From NCBI GenBank assembly GCA_021730635.1, contig JAJNNC010000009.1:186001-250000 (forward strand): a stretch of 64,000 nucleotides of DNA, given 5' to 3'. Positions 19,018-27,379 of the stretch are shown here, in pieces. Within the stretch, counting starts at the first letter, position 1, and every line of letters begins with the position of its first letter. This stretch comes from Catalimonadaceae bacterium JC749 (GTDB lineage: Bacteria; Bacteroidota; Bacteroidia; Cytophagales; Cyclobacteriaceae). A program made the position numbers and the translations under genes. The notes under the pieces were generated by a model. That model was not told where the DNA came from. It saw only the letters and a list, made by a program, of their open reading frames with translations, and did not search any database.

Positions 19018-19535
19018 TCAAACTCAATCACGGAACTTACGTCGTAGGGGTCAAGCTTTTCCCGTCCTTTTAAAAATTTTAATTCTACTAAAAAAGAAAC
19101 GTGCACTACTCTACCCTTCAATTGCTCAATCAGCTCAATAGCTGCCTTGGCTGTACCCCCTGTGGCTAGGAGATCATCATGTAATAATACCAGTTCCCCT
19201 TCCTGAATGGCATCCTCGTGAATTTCCAGTGTATCGCTCCCGTATTCCAGGGCATATACTGCCTTTATTGTTTTGGCTGGTAACTTTCCTGGCTTTCTGA
19301 TAGGCACAAACCCGGCAGAAAGCTTATCGGCTAATAAAGCACCAAAGAAAAAACCTCTGGATTCAATGCCAACCACCTTATCAATTTTTTTTCCTTTTAC
19401 TGTACGATATAAGGCTTCGGTGGCGGCTTTAAAAGCGGTTGGATCTTTTAACAAAGTCGTAAGATCTTTAAAATCAATGCCAGCTTTAGGAAAATCCGGT
19501 ATGTTACGTATATAGGAAGCTAAATTTTTACTCAT
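19014..19535 (-). CDS. apt: Adenine phosphoribosyltransferase
   Basis: This 173-residue enzyme converts adenine and PRPP to AMP in purine salvage, in the cytoplasm. The PRPP-binding motif appears as VLLHDDLLATGGTA, and the N-terminal IRNIPDFPKAGIDFKDLT and VGIESRGFFFGALLA segments are typical of Apt. Length is normal. The start codon follows directly from alignment of the N-terminus with the family. It converges with the SDR gene and overlaps it by 4 bases. Confidence 0.95.
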   Translation of the reverse strand: MSKNLASYIRNIPDFPKAGIDFKDLTTLLKDPTAFKAATEALYRTVKGKKIDKVVGIESRGFFFGALLADKLSAGFVPIRKPGKLPAKTIKAVYALEYGSDTLEIHEDAIQEGELVLLHDDLLATGGTAKAAIELIEQLKGRVVHVSFLVELKFLKGREKLDPYDVSSVIEFD

Positions 19536-19663
19536 AATGATTGACTAGTGACTTTAGATGAAGACCTGGCATCGTTCTCCAGCAAAATGTCGTTCTCTGT
19601 AAAGTTATGCCACAGAAGTAATATATTGCTCATTTATTATCATTTTTCTACTTTGTGGCTGGG

Positions 19664-19671
19664 TAACTTTG
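19664..19671 (+). promoter_or_regulatory. Predicted -7 element for the 19693 gene
   Basis: TAACTTTG matches TAnnTTTG and lies 22 bases upstream of the start codon, giving a leader of roughly 15 bases. No clear -33 element is present. Confidence 0.4.
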
Positions 19672-19692
19672 CTTAAAGTCATTTAAAAACGT

Positions 19693-20142
19693 ATGAAAGA
19701 AACAAAATCCCCACAGGAGAAAAGCATTTACGATAATGCAAAAAATCATTTTTTAGGGAGATTTCCTAAAACACTGCCTATAGAACAAGCTTATGTACAT
19801 ATTGGCATCTATCTAGGATGGATTATTGATAACAACTTATACTCTGAATATTTTGAAGAGGAAGCTGACATCCAGATTTACAGATTTAAGAAAAGAGAAA
19901 TTAGCTGTACTATTCTGAGTGAGATTTGGGACGGCTATCTGGGTTATGAATTATTTAGTGAAGAAGGCAACCTCTTTACCTATTATTATTATGGGGGCGG
20001 ATTATACCACAAAGATTATCAAACCTTACTGGCTCCAGATTTACCCTCTATTTATCATGTCAAAGATGATTGGGATACCTATGAAAAAATGGGATGGAAA
20101 ATCAGTGGCAGGTACGAGGAATGGAAAGCCATATTGCGTTAA
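19693..20142 (+). CDS. Conserved hypothetical cytosolic protein
   Basis: This is a 149-residue soluble protein rich in Tyr, Trp and acidic residues. The segment AYVHIGIYLGWIIDNNLYSEYFEEE resembles small uncharacterised proteins that are sometimes found as possible immunity-type proteins, but no toxin gene is adjacent and I cannot name a family with confidence. A tyrosine run occurs at residues 97-100. The gene is preceded by a consensus -7 element and stands alone. Confidence 0.6.
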   Translation: MKETKSPQEKSIYDNAKNHFLGRFPKTLPIEQAYVHIGIYLGWIIDNNLYSEYFEEEADIQIYRFKKREISCTILSEIWDGYLGYELFSEEGNLFTYYYYGGGLYHKDYQTLLAPDLPSIYHVKDDWDTYEKMGWKISGRYEEWKAILR

Positions 20143-20220
20143 GAAGGGATACTTTTTTTATATGGCCTGTATTTTTTAATTTCAACCGAAAATTAATGAA
20201 CTCATAAATTTCTTTTTCAT

Positions 20221-21609
20221 TTGGAATCTCTTGAATCTGTCTTGGCCAAATTTAGTGAATATGCTTGGGGGGCACCCTTACTAATCCTCTTGTTAGGAGG
20301 AGGCCTCTTTTTTATGATCTACAGCAGATTCTTGCCCTTCCGATATTTTAGACATTCCTTAAACGTATTGAGAGGTAAATACGACGATCCCAATGATCCA
20401 GGTGATATCAGCCATTTTGAAGCATTATCCAGTGCCTTGGCCGCTACTGTGGGCATGGGTAATATCGGAGGTGTGGCGGTAGCGATCACTATGGGTGGAC
20501 CTGGTGCTCTGTTTTGGATGTGGGTCAGTGCTTTTGTGGGTATGGCTACAAAGTTTTTTACCTGTACCCTGGCCATCATGTATCGCGGGAAAGACAGTGC
20601 AGGCCACGTTCAGGGAGGTCCTATGTATGTTATTGAAGAAGGATTGGGAAAAAAATGGAAACCTATGGCTGTCATTTTCTCTCTTGCAGGTCTTTTTGGT
20701 CCCCTTCCCGTTTTTCAGGCTAACCAACTGACTCAAATTTTCAGAGATGTCGTATTGATTCCCAATGGTATTATTGAAGAAGAAACTTTTTTAGTCAACC
20801 TGGTCAGTGGATTGGTTATTACTGCCATTGTCTCAGTAGTCATTTTTGGGGGTATCAAACGAATTGCCAAAGTGGCCAGTAAAATGGTTCCTTCCATGGT
20901 CCTGGTCTATGTAATATCGGTGGTATATATTGTTTTGGTAGATTATAAAAATATTCCTGAATGCTTTTACCTTATTTTTCATGATGCATTTACCGGTGAG
21001 GCAGTATTAGGGGGGGCAGTAGGAAGTGTTATTGTGATTGGTGCCCGTAGGGCTGCTTTTTCGAACGAAGCGGGTATTGGTACGGCTCCTATGGCACATG
21101 GGGCTGCTAAAACAAAAGAACCTATCCGGGAAGGATTAGTCGCTATGTTGGGTCCTGCTATTGACACCCTGGTGGTTTGTACGATGACAGCTCTCGCCAT
21201 TTTAATCACCAATGTCTGGAGAACTACTGATGCTGACGGGGTTACCCTTACGGTAAGAGCCTTCAATTCAGCTATTCCTTACAATCTTGGAGGATATCTC
21301 CTTGTTATCAGTGTGTTAACCTTTTCATTTTCTTCCCTTTTCACCCTTTCTTATTACGGCACCAAATGCTTCTCTTACTTAGTGGGTGCTCAAAAATCTC
21401 ATTATTTCAATTACTTTTATGTCTTTTCCATTATCCTGGGTTCTGTGGCTTCAATTTCTGCCGTCATCAATTTAGTAGATGGTATGTATGCCATGATGGC
21501 ATTCCCCAACATGATTGCAGCCCTGTTGCTGGCACCCAAAGTAAAAGCGGCTGCCAAAGATTATTTCTCTAGAATGGAAGCAAGACAGGAAAAGAAAGTC
21601 ACAAACTAA
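20221..21609 (+). CDS. Sodium:alanine (AGCS) symporter
   Basis: This is a 462-residue membrane protein of the alanine or glycine:cation symporter family. Signature blocks include GDISHFEALSSALAATVGMGNIGGVAVAI, GGPGALFWMWVSAFVGM, GGPMYVIEEGLG and AAFSNEAGIGTAPMAHGAA. About ten to eleven hydrophobic segments are visible. It should import alanine or glycine with Na+ across the inner membrane. The start is TTG at 20221: two stops lie upstream in frame at 20194-20199, and no ATG occurs until the first membrane segment is well under way, so the unusual start is forced by the sequence. Confidence 0.93.
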   Translation: MESLESVLAKFSEYAWGAPLLILLLGGGLFFMIYSRFLPFRYFRHSLNVLRGKYDDPNDPGDISHFEALSSALAATVGMGNIGGVAVAITMGGPGALFWMWVSAFVGMATKFFTCTLAIMYRGKDSAGHVQGGPMYVIEEGLGKKWKPMAVIFSLAGLFGPLPVFQANQLTQIFRDVVLIPNGIIEEETFLVNLVSGLVITAIVSVVIFGGIKRIAKVASKMVPSMVLVYVISVVYIVLVDYKNIPECFYLIFHDAFTGEAVLGGAVGSVIVIGARRAAFSNEAGIGTAPMAHGAAKTKEPIREGLVAMLGPAIDTLVVCTMTALAILITNVWRTTDADGVTLTVRAFNSAIPYNLGGYLLVISVLTFSFSSLFTLSYYGTKCFSYLVGAQKSHYFNYFYVFSIILGSVASISAVINLVDGMYAMMAFPNMIAALLLAPKVKAAAKDYFSRMEARQEKKVTN

Positions 21610-21736
21610 AGGTTTTCGTTTATGATGTCTTATACAAACACAACTTCTCGAAGACGGCAATTTGTTTAATTTTTATCAGGTATTATCCTTGTACTATTCA
21701 GTCTGAAATCTATCCCTTCCCTGCTATAATATTGTC

Positions 21737-21744
21737 TAATTTTG
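21737..21744 (+). promoter_or_regulatory. Predicted -7 element for the M1 peptidase
   Basis: TAATTTTG matches TAnnTTTG and lies 29 bases upstream of the start codon. A -33 element is not obvious. Confidence 0.35.
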
Positions 21745-21772
21745 ATCCTGTAGCCCGATTAATATATTTTCT

Positions 21773-23413
21773 ATGATCAAACTCTACCCTTTGCTGCCCT
21801 GGATGCTTAGCTGCCTCTCTTTATACGGTTTTGCTCAGGTAGAAACTAAGCTTTACGATGTTGAACACTATACCTTTCACATAGAGATCAGCGACCGTAC
21901 AGACAAAATAAACGGACTTGCAGAAATCTTTGTAAAGATTAATGATCCAAAAACACAAACCCTTACCCTTGATTTGGTAGACATCGCCTCTGGTTTGGAT
22001 GGTAAGGGAATGCATGTCAAGAGTGTTAAAAAAAAGGGAAGATCTCTGTCCTATAATCATAAAGATAATAAACTATCTATAGCTCTGAATGAAACCCTAG
22101 AGCCTGGACAAATGATTAGTTTGTCTGTCGCCTATGCAGGCATTCCTGCCGATGGGTTGATTATTGACGAAAACAAATATGGAGATCGTACATTCTTTGG
22201 CGACAATTGGCCTGACCGTGCCCGGCATTGGCTTCCTACGGTAGACCACCCTGCTGATAAGGCTACCTGTGAGTTTATTGTAACGGCTCCTGCACACTAT
22301 CAGGTGATCGCCAATGGGATGCTTCGTGAAGAAAGCAATCTTCTGGATTTTAAGAACAGAGAAGAACTTAAGGTAACGCATTGGGTCAACCGCATCCCTA
22401 TTCCTACCAAAGTCATGGTCATGGGCGTAGCACGCTTTGCCGTATTACATGCCGAACAGCATCATCATATACCTATTCAGTATTGGGTGTATCCGGAAGA
22501 CAGAGAAGCAGGTTTTTCTGCTTTCGAGCCTTCAGCCAATATCCTGCAGTTTTTTTCTACCAAATTAGGACCTTATCCTTATGATAAGCTGGCACAAGTA
22601 GAGTCAAAAACGAATTATGGTGGAATGGAAAACGCCAGTAATATATTCTATAGCGAGGAAGCCATTCATACCAGAAATAAACTTGAAGCCTTGATTGCTC
22701 ATGAAATAGCTCATCAATGGTTTGGAAACTCTCTCACAGAATCCGATTGGTCTCATGTGTGGCTTAGCGAAGGGTTTGCCACCTACCTGTCGCATCTCTA
22801 TTTTGAACACACTTACGGACGGGACAGTCTGGCAGCGCTGCTCAAGGAAGATAAAGAACGCATCTTTGCTTTTCATCTGAAATCTCCAGAAACCACTGTG
22901 GTAGATACAGCTACCCATAATCTCTTTAAACTGCTCAATGCTAACTCCTATCAAAAAGGATCTTGGTTCTTGCATATGCTTCGCAGTAAAACAGGTGACG
23001 ATTTATTTTGGAAAGGTCTTCGTCTATATTACCAGAGATATAAAGAGAGCAACGCCAATACCGAGGATTTCCGTAAGATAATGGAGGAAGTCAGCGGACA
23101 AAATCTTGCTGCATTTTTTAATCAATGGTTGAATAAGCCAGGCCATCCGTATATCACCGGATCTTGGAAATATAATGGATTTGGTAAAAAATTAACCATT
23201 TCGTTAGACCAATCTCAGCAAACTAACCAGCTGTATGATTTGGAAATTCAAGTAGGCATTTATTACAAAAATGTTTCTCAACCTGAAATTCGAACGATTC
23301 ATCTGGATGGAAAGCATAAAACCTATGAATTTAAACTAAAAAAATCTCCCCAGCATATCGTACTGGATCCTAATACCTGGGTCCTGATGGATTTCGTATT
23401 TGTAGAAACCTAA
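21773..23413 (+). CDS. M1-family metallo-aminopeptidase, exported
   Basis: This 546-residue protein has a signal peptide (to about residue 21, ending ...YGFAQ). The M1 substrate-binding motif appears as GGMEN, and the zinc motif as HEIAHQWFG (His310), with the distal Glu in WLSEGFATYLSHL. The catalytic Tyr is likely in the ANSYQKGSWFLHML segment. Aminopeptidases of this type remove N-terminal residues from peptides in the periplasm or at the cell surface. The C-terminal part forms a short beta domain instead of the long ERAP-like domain, as is usual for bacterial short forms. The gene overlaps the convergent DUF92 gene by 4 bases. Confidence 0.93.
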   Translation: MIKLYPLLPWMLSCLSLYGFAQVETKLYDVEHYTFHIEISDRTDKINGLAEIFVKINDPKTQTLTLDLVDIASGLDGKGMHVKSVKKKGRSLSYNHKDNKLSIALNETLEPGQMISLSVAYAGIPADGLIIDENKYGDRTFFGDNWPDRARHWLPTVDHPADKATCEFIVTAPAHYQVIANGMLREESNLLDFKNREELKVTHWVNRIPIPTKVMVMGVARFAVLHAEQHHHIPIQYWVYPEDREAGFSAFEPSANILQFFSTKLGPYPYDKLAQVESKTNYGGMENASNIFYSEEAIHTRNKLEALIAHEIAHQWFGNSLTESDWSHVWLSEGFATYLSHLYFEHTYGRDSLAALLKEDKERIFAFHLKSPETTVVDTATHNLFKLLNANSYQKGSWFLHMLRSKTGDDLFWKGLRLYYQRYKESNANTEDFRKIMEEVSGQNLAAFFNQWLNKPGHPYITGSWKYNGFGKKLTISLDQSQQTNQLYDLEIQVGIYYKNVSQPEIRTIHLDGKHKTYEFKLKKSPQHIVLDPNTWVLMDFVFVET

Positions 23414-24117
23414 ACAAGTAACTTCTGTAATACAAAAGCTACCACAGAGGCAATCAGCGTATTGGCTACATTGACTGTGTGATTGTTAAGTATCGCTTTT
23501 TGTTGTAAGGTGGCTCCCAAAATCGAGTCAGCCAAATTTCCAATCAACCCTGCTACTACAATAATGATGAATTGTTCATTAAACTTACGATTCATCACAT
23601 AGAGGAGGGCAATGAACAAACTGCCCAATACACCAAAGAGAATACCCTCCCAACTAATAATACCGTCTTTGCCCTTTTGATCCGTTTTCAGGGTAACAAT
23701 ATTGACATATCTGGTTCCATATACATTACCTAATTCAGAAGAAAGGGTATCACTTGTAGCTGAGGCAAAGCAGGCTGCAATCAGCACTTCCAGATGAGAA
23801 TGATAGTCAGAAAAAAACAAAGAAAATAACCCTATTAGCGTGGCAAGTCCTGCGTTTGCCAAGACGTTGTTCATTCCTCTTTTGGCTCTGTTTTTTTCTG
23901 CTATGCCGTACTGCTGCTTTTCTTTAAATTTCCAGACGGACGCTAAAGTTCCACTTATGTAAAAGCCACCAATAAGCCATAACCCTAACCACCCAATTGC
24001 AATCAGTAAAATAAGAGTAATAGCACCTCCAATGAAAGCACCAGGCAAGTCAATCTTTTGGGTTAACCAGGCAGCCAACACCAAGAGCATGACCACTATG
24101 AGATAAATAGTCATCAT
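23410..24117 (-). CDS. DUF92 family membrane protein
   Basis: This 235-residue integral membrane protein has about six hydrophobic segments and the family block ACFASATSDTLSSELGNVYG. The DUF92/TMEM19 family includes the plant VTE6 and VTE5-related phytyl-phosphate kinases, so a polyprenyl-phosphate kinase activity is possible. For bacterial members this is not proven. Length is in the normal range, and the 3' end overlaps the M1 peptidase gene by 4 bases. Confidence 0.85.
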   Translation of the reverse strand: MMTIYLIVVMLLVLAAWLTQKIDLPGAFIGGAITLILLIAIGWLGLWLIGGFYISGTLASVWKFKEKQQYGIAEKNRAKRGMNNVLANAGLATLIGLFSLFFSDYHSHLEVLIAACFASATSDTLSSELGNVYGTRYVNIVTLKTDQKGKDGIISWEGILFGVLGSLFIALLYVMNRKFNEQFIIIVVAGLIGNLADSILGATLQQKAILNNHTVNVANTLIASVVAFVLQKLLV

Positions 24118-24235
24118 TAAATCGGCGTAAAGAGTTATGATATATTATATACAAAAATCTTACATCATCCTTCCCCCATACCTTTTTACTGTAAATAGTA
24201 TAATTTTTATTAGTTTTTTTGATAAAAAATTAATT

Positions 24236-25054
24236 ATGAACAGATTTTACAAGATTTCTGTTATAGCGCCCTCACTGCTGCTTGTGGTAATGGGCTGTGA
24301 AGAAGTAAATCATCAAATCAAGCCTTCCATTGTTTCATTTGAAACCACCCGAGGTGTGAGCCGCGAAGGGAGTGGTATTCAAGAGATACAGGTTATCTTG
24401 GACCATCCTCAGGAAAGTGAAACAGTCATCAGTTTTACACTGGAAGGCTCCGCTACAGAAGAAAGTCATACTCGATACGGTTTTTCCGATTACGAACTGC
24501 TGACTCCCTCTCCACTCGTCATGAAAAAAGGCCAAACTACGGGTATTATACGGTTTCAAGTGCAGGAAGATGATATTTTTGAGACGGATGAGGAGTACTT
24601 TCAAATTAAATTAAGCAACCTGCTGGATGGCAACATTCAGTTAGATGAAAATACGGACTATCTGGTCTATACCCATATCATTGAAGAAAATGATTTCCGG
24701 CTGGATTTATTGTGGAATGAGGAAAATGAAGAGGCATTTCCGGAAATAGATTTTTATCTGGAAGGATATGATAATACCCTATTGTTCAGTGAAAATCATG
24801 AGCTTGGCAAAACGATCAATGTAACCAATGCTGATGCCAACAGCAGTTATTTTTTAGAAATAGGATATATTCCTCAGCAGGAGGAAAAAGCTTATAGCCT
24901 CATGATCTACAGAAACGCCCTTCCTACATTGACCTTGTTTTCCGGTTTTTTAGTAGCGGAGCAACCCACGAATGCCCATTATAATGGCGAGAACTACAGA
25001 TTACAGAATTTTCGCCTCATTAAAAATGGTAATGACTTTGTATTGTTTAAGTAA
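24236..25054 (+). CDS. Calx-beta-like lipoprotein
   Basis: This 272-residue protein starts at the ATG at 24236, which gives a proper lipoprotein signal (lipobox VVMGC, then EEVNHQ). An upstream in-frame ATG at 24137 would put an aberrant hydrophobic extension in front. Residues ~30-145 resemble a Calx-beta unit (EIQVILDHPQESETVISFTLEGSAT..., ending FETDEEYFQIKLSNL...), a Ca2+-binding beta-sandwich common in cell-surface proteins of this phylum. The C-terminal half is beta-rich and acidic with no match I recognise. It probably faces the cell surface or periplasm. The role is unknown. Confidence 0.75.
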   Translation: MNRFYKISVIAPSLLLVVMGCEEVNHQIKPSIVSFETTRGVSREGSGIQEIQVILDHPQESETVISFTLEGSATEESHTRYGFSDYELLTPSPLVMKKGQTTGIIRFQVQEDDIFETDEEYFQIKLSNLLDGNIQLDENTDYLVYTHIIEENDFRLDLLWNEENEEAFPEIDFYLEGYDNTLLFSENHELGKTINVTNADANSSYFLEIGYIPQQEEKAYSLMIYRNALPTLTLFSGFLVAEQPTNAHYNGENYRLQNFRLIKNGNDFVLFK

Positions 25055-25057
25055 AAA

Positions 25058-25077
25058 AGGCTGCCATTGAGCAGCCT
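25058..25077. terminator. Bidirectional intrinsic terminator
   Basis: AGGCTGC (25058-25064) and GCAGCCT (25071-25077) form a perfect 7-bp stem with a 6-base loop. An A-run precedes it and a T-rich tail follows, so it can serve both the lipoprotein gene and the convergent isomerase-like gene. Confidence 0.8.
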
Positions 25078-25087
25078 CTACTTTTGC

Positions 25088-26008
25088 TTATACATTGAAG
25101 TTATCCACTTGCTTATAGGCCTCAATCAGCTTTTGTTCTCCCTCTTTACCTTCATGGAAGTTGCCGTGTTCCATACCCAGGACCCCCTCGTATCCTTTTT
25201 TGTAGATGTATTCAAAGACATTTTTATAGTTGATCTCACCGGTAGTAGGTTCTTTTCGGCCAGGGTTATCTCCTATCTGAATGTAGGCTATCTCATCCCA
25301 GGTCTTTTCCATATTAGGAATAAGGTTTCCTTCATTGCGTTGCATATGATAAATATCAAAAAGAATTTTACAGGAAGGACTGTTGACCCCCTTACAAATC
25401 ATATGAGTCTGATCAGAATACCGTAGGAAAAGATCAGGCGTATCACTCAAAGGCTCCAATACCATGATCAGCCCGTGAGGTTCAAAAATTTCGGCTCCCC
25501 TTCGCAATGCTTCTATTACATTTGATGTCTGAATCCCTAAAGGAATATTCCTTTCATAGTTTCCGGGTACTACCGTCATCCATTTTGCATTAACCCGCTT
25601 GGCAACTTCTACTGCCCTTTTACAGCCATCCAGAAATATATCAATATATTCTGGTTTACCAGCTGCCAGTGTATTTTGGGAATTCCCCCCTTTGTCCACA
25701 ACAAACACACCCATTTGCATTCCTAACTTAGCCATCTGGCTGCCTATTTTTTCCTGCAAACTCACCTCCCTTCCCATCATTCCATTATCTTCCATCGCCG
25801 TAAATCCTTGCTCGGCCATAAAGTTGAGCTGATCAATAGGATCTTTACCAGCGGAATGCTCAAACATTCCGAAATGAGGTGCATATTTTAGTTTAAAAGT
25901 ATTTTTAGCTTTTCCTTTTGCCGACTGACTTGAAAGGTTTGTCAGTGGTACAGTTGCTGTCAGGGCAGTGAGGGATAGACCAGATTTAACAAAATCTCTT
26001 CTTTTCAT
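25088..26008 (-). CDS. Hydroxypyruvate isomerase-like TIM-barrel protein, Tat-exported
   Basis: This 306-residue protein starts with a twin-arginine signal (KRRDFVKSGLSLTAL), so it should be folded and exported through Tat. The mature part is an AP-endonuclease-2/xylose-isomerase-like TIM barrel. Metal ligands are suggested by the Glu in VLEPLS, the Asp/His in FDIYHMQ, and the Glu in GMEHGN. Similar proteins are annotated as hydroxypyruvate isomerase (Hyi) family. In Bacteroidota the exported versions probably act on sugars in the periplasm, with an unknown substrate. It converges with the lipoprotein gene across the shared terminator. Confidence 0.87.
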   Translation of the reverse strand: MKRRDFVKSGLSLTALTATVPLTNLSSQSAKGKAKNTFKLKYAPHFGMFEHSAGKDPIDQLNFMAEQGFTAMEDNGMMGREVSLQEKIGSQMAKLGMQMGVFVVDKGGNSQNTLAAGKPEYIDIFLDGCKRAVEVAKRVNAKWMTVVPGNYERNIPLGIQTSNVIEALRRGAEIFEPHGLIMVLEPLSDTPDLFLRYSDQTHMICKGVNSPSCKILFDIYHMQRNEGNLIPNMEKTWDEIAYIQIGDNPGRKEPTTGEINYKNVFEYIYKKGYEGVLGMEHGNFHEGKEGEQKLIEAYKQVDNFNV

Positions 26009-26209
26009 AAAAATGTTAGTGTTAGGTGTTCGTTAGTATCAGATTTTAAATATAAATCATTTTTCCTAGCCAACATAAGAATGATTTCTTTAAGAACTTC
26101 CCTCCTCTCCTGCACAGCAAAATCGAATTAAAAATGAAGGCATTTTGTGAACATTTTATGCGCAAGGAGGTAGTGCTACTATGTGAATGAATTTGTCATT
26201 TTTTAAACA

Positions 26210-27076
26210 TTGATTCTGATGAGAAGACTAGAAGGAAAAGTAGCAATCATTACGGGTGGTGGTACCGGTATTGGTGAGGCTGTCGCAAAAAAATTTGCCA
26301 AAGAGGGTGCCAAAATAATGGTAGCAGGTTTTGAACAAGATCCTGTGAAAGCGGTGTGCGAAGAAATTAAAAAGGAGGGTGGCACTGCTATTTTTTATGA
26401 AGGAGATATCGCACAGACACAACAGGCTAAAGCCTGTGTACAAAAAACGGTGGAAGCCTTTGGTCAGTTGGACGTGCTAGTCAATAATGCAGGCATCTTT
26501 CCTATTACGGCGGAATTACAGGAGTACCCGGAGGAGGTTTTTGATAATTTGCTAAAAAATAATCTGAAAACTGCTTTCTCTATGACTAAATATGCCTTAC
26601 CCGAACTGCAAAAAACCAAAGGCAACGTTATTTCAGCAGGTTCGGAGGCCGGACATCTGGGGTTAGCACAAAATACGCCTTACGGAGGGACTAAAGGATT
26701 CATCCATGCCTTCATGAAAGGTCTTGCGGTTGAGCAGGCTTCTCATGGGGTAAGGGCCAATTGTGTTTGTCCGGGCCCTATAGACACTGCCTGGACCCAC
26801 AAAGAAACTGGCCCTATGACCGCCGATATGGAGAAGAATCTGATTGCGGCCACTCCGATGGGACGCCGGGGAACTCCCGAAGAAATTGCTAATGTATATC
26901 TTTTTTTAGCCTCTGATGAAGCTTCTTACGTCACAGGGGCCCTGTATTTCGTAGATGGTGGCACCACGGTAGCGAAAGGTGCTGTAGGAGAAAAAGCAGA
27001 TGCTTCTCTGAAAAATGAACCTCAGGGCCAGTTAAACCTGCCACACCAAAAAGAAGGGGCTACCGAACCGAGATAA
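26210..27076 (+). CDS. Short-chain dehydrogenase/reductase (glucose-1-dehydrogenase-like)
   Basis: This is a 288-residue classical SDR with TGGGTGIGEAVA (coenzyme glycine motif), NNAGIF, an active-site Ser around SAGSEAG, Tyr-x-x-x-Lys in YGGTK, and the C-terminal CPGPIDTAWTHKE and SYVTGALYFVDGGTT blocks. The last 25 residues are a polar tail beyond the usual SDR end. The start could be 26210 or the ATG three codons later (26219, MRRLEGK), which matches family starts slightly better. The substrate cannot be inferred. A terminator follows at 27102-27135. Confidence 0.9.
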   Translation: MILMRRLEGKVAIITGGGTGIGEAVAKKFAKEGAKIMVAGFEQDPVKAVCEEIKKEGGTAIFYEGDIAQTQQAKACVQKTVEAFGQLDVLVNNAGIFPITAELQEYPEEVFDNLLKNNLKTAFSMTKYALPELQKTKGNVISAGSEAGHLGLAQNTPYGGTKGFIHAFMKGLAVEQASHGVRANCVCPGPIDTAWTHKETGPMTADMEKNLIAATPMGRRGTPEEIANVYLFLASDEASYVTGALYFVDGGTTVAKGAVGEKADASLKNEPQGQLNLPHQKEGATEPR

Positions 27077-27101
27077 TACATTTCCCCTATATTTCAATGG
27101 A

Positions 27102-27135
27102 AAAGCCTGGTATCCCAATGATCAGGCTTTTTTTT
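27102..27135 (+). terminator. Intrinsic terminator after the SDR gene
   Basis: AAAGCCTG (27102-27109) pairs perfectly with CAGGCTTT (27123-27130), with a small inner ATC/GAT pairing in the loop, followed by a run of T to 27135. Confidence 0.82.
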
Positions 27136-27379
27136 TGAATCATAGATTCCCTACTGCCTTTCTATGATCCAAGAGGATTGGCATGGAAGCCAACTATGGA
27201 AGGGATCTGTGCAATATTATATTTAGTAATACCTCTACAATTATTCTTTAAACCTGAGGGTTTTAAAACCGAATAATTAATGTTTTCTTTAGACCCTAAA
27301 AAAGACTTCAACTTTCAAGAATAATAAAAAAGGGATATTACTTTCGCACTAAATCTGCCACTAAACAAGCTTTCCTTCT

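Noticed and set aside
18322-24117. 4-base convergent overlaps (SDR/apt and M1 peptidase/DUF92) as possible antisense regulation.
   Set aside because: Such stop-codon overlaps are common in compact genomes and too short to mean regulation by themselves.
24137-24235. An upstream ATG extending the Calx-beta lipoprotein by 33 residues.
   Set aside because: The extension would bury the lipoprotein signal inside the protein. The ATG at 24236 gives a normal lipobox.
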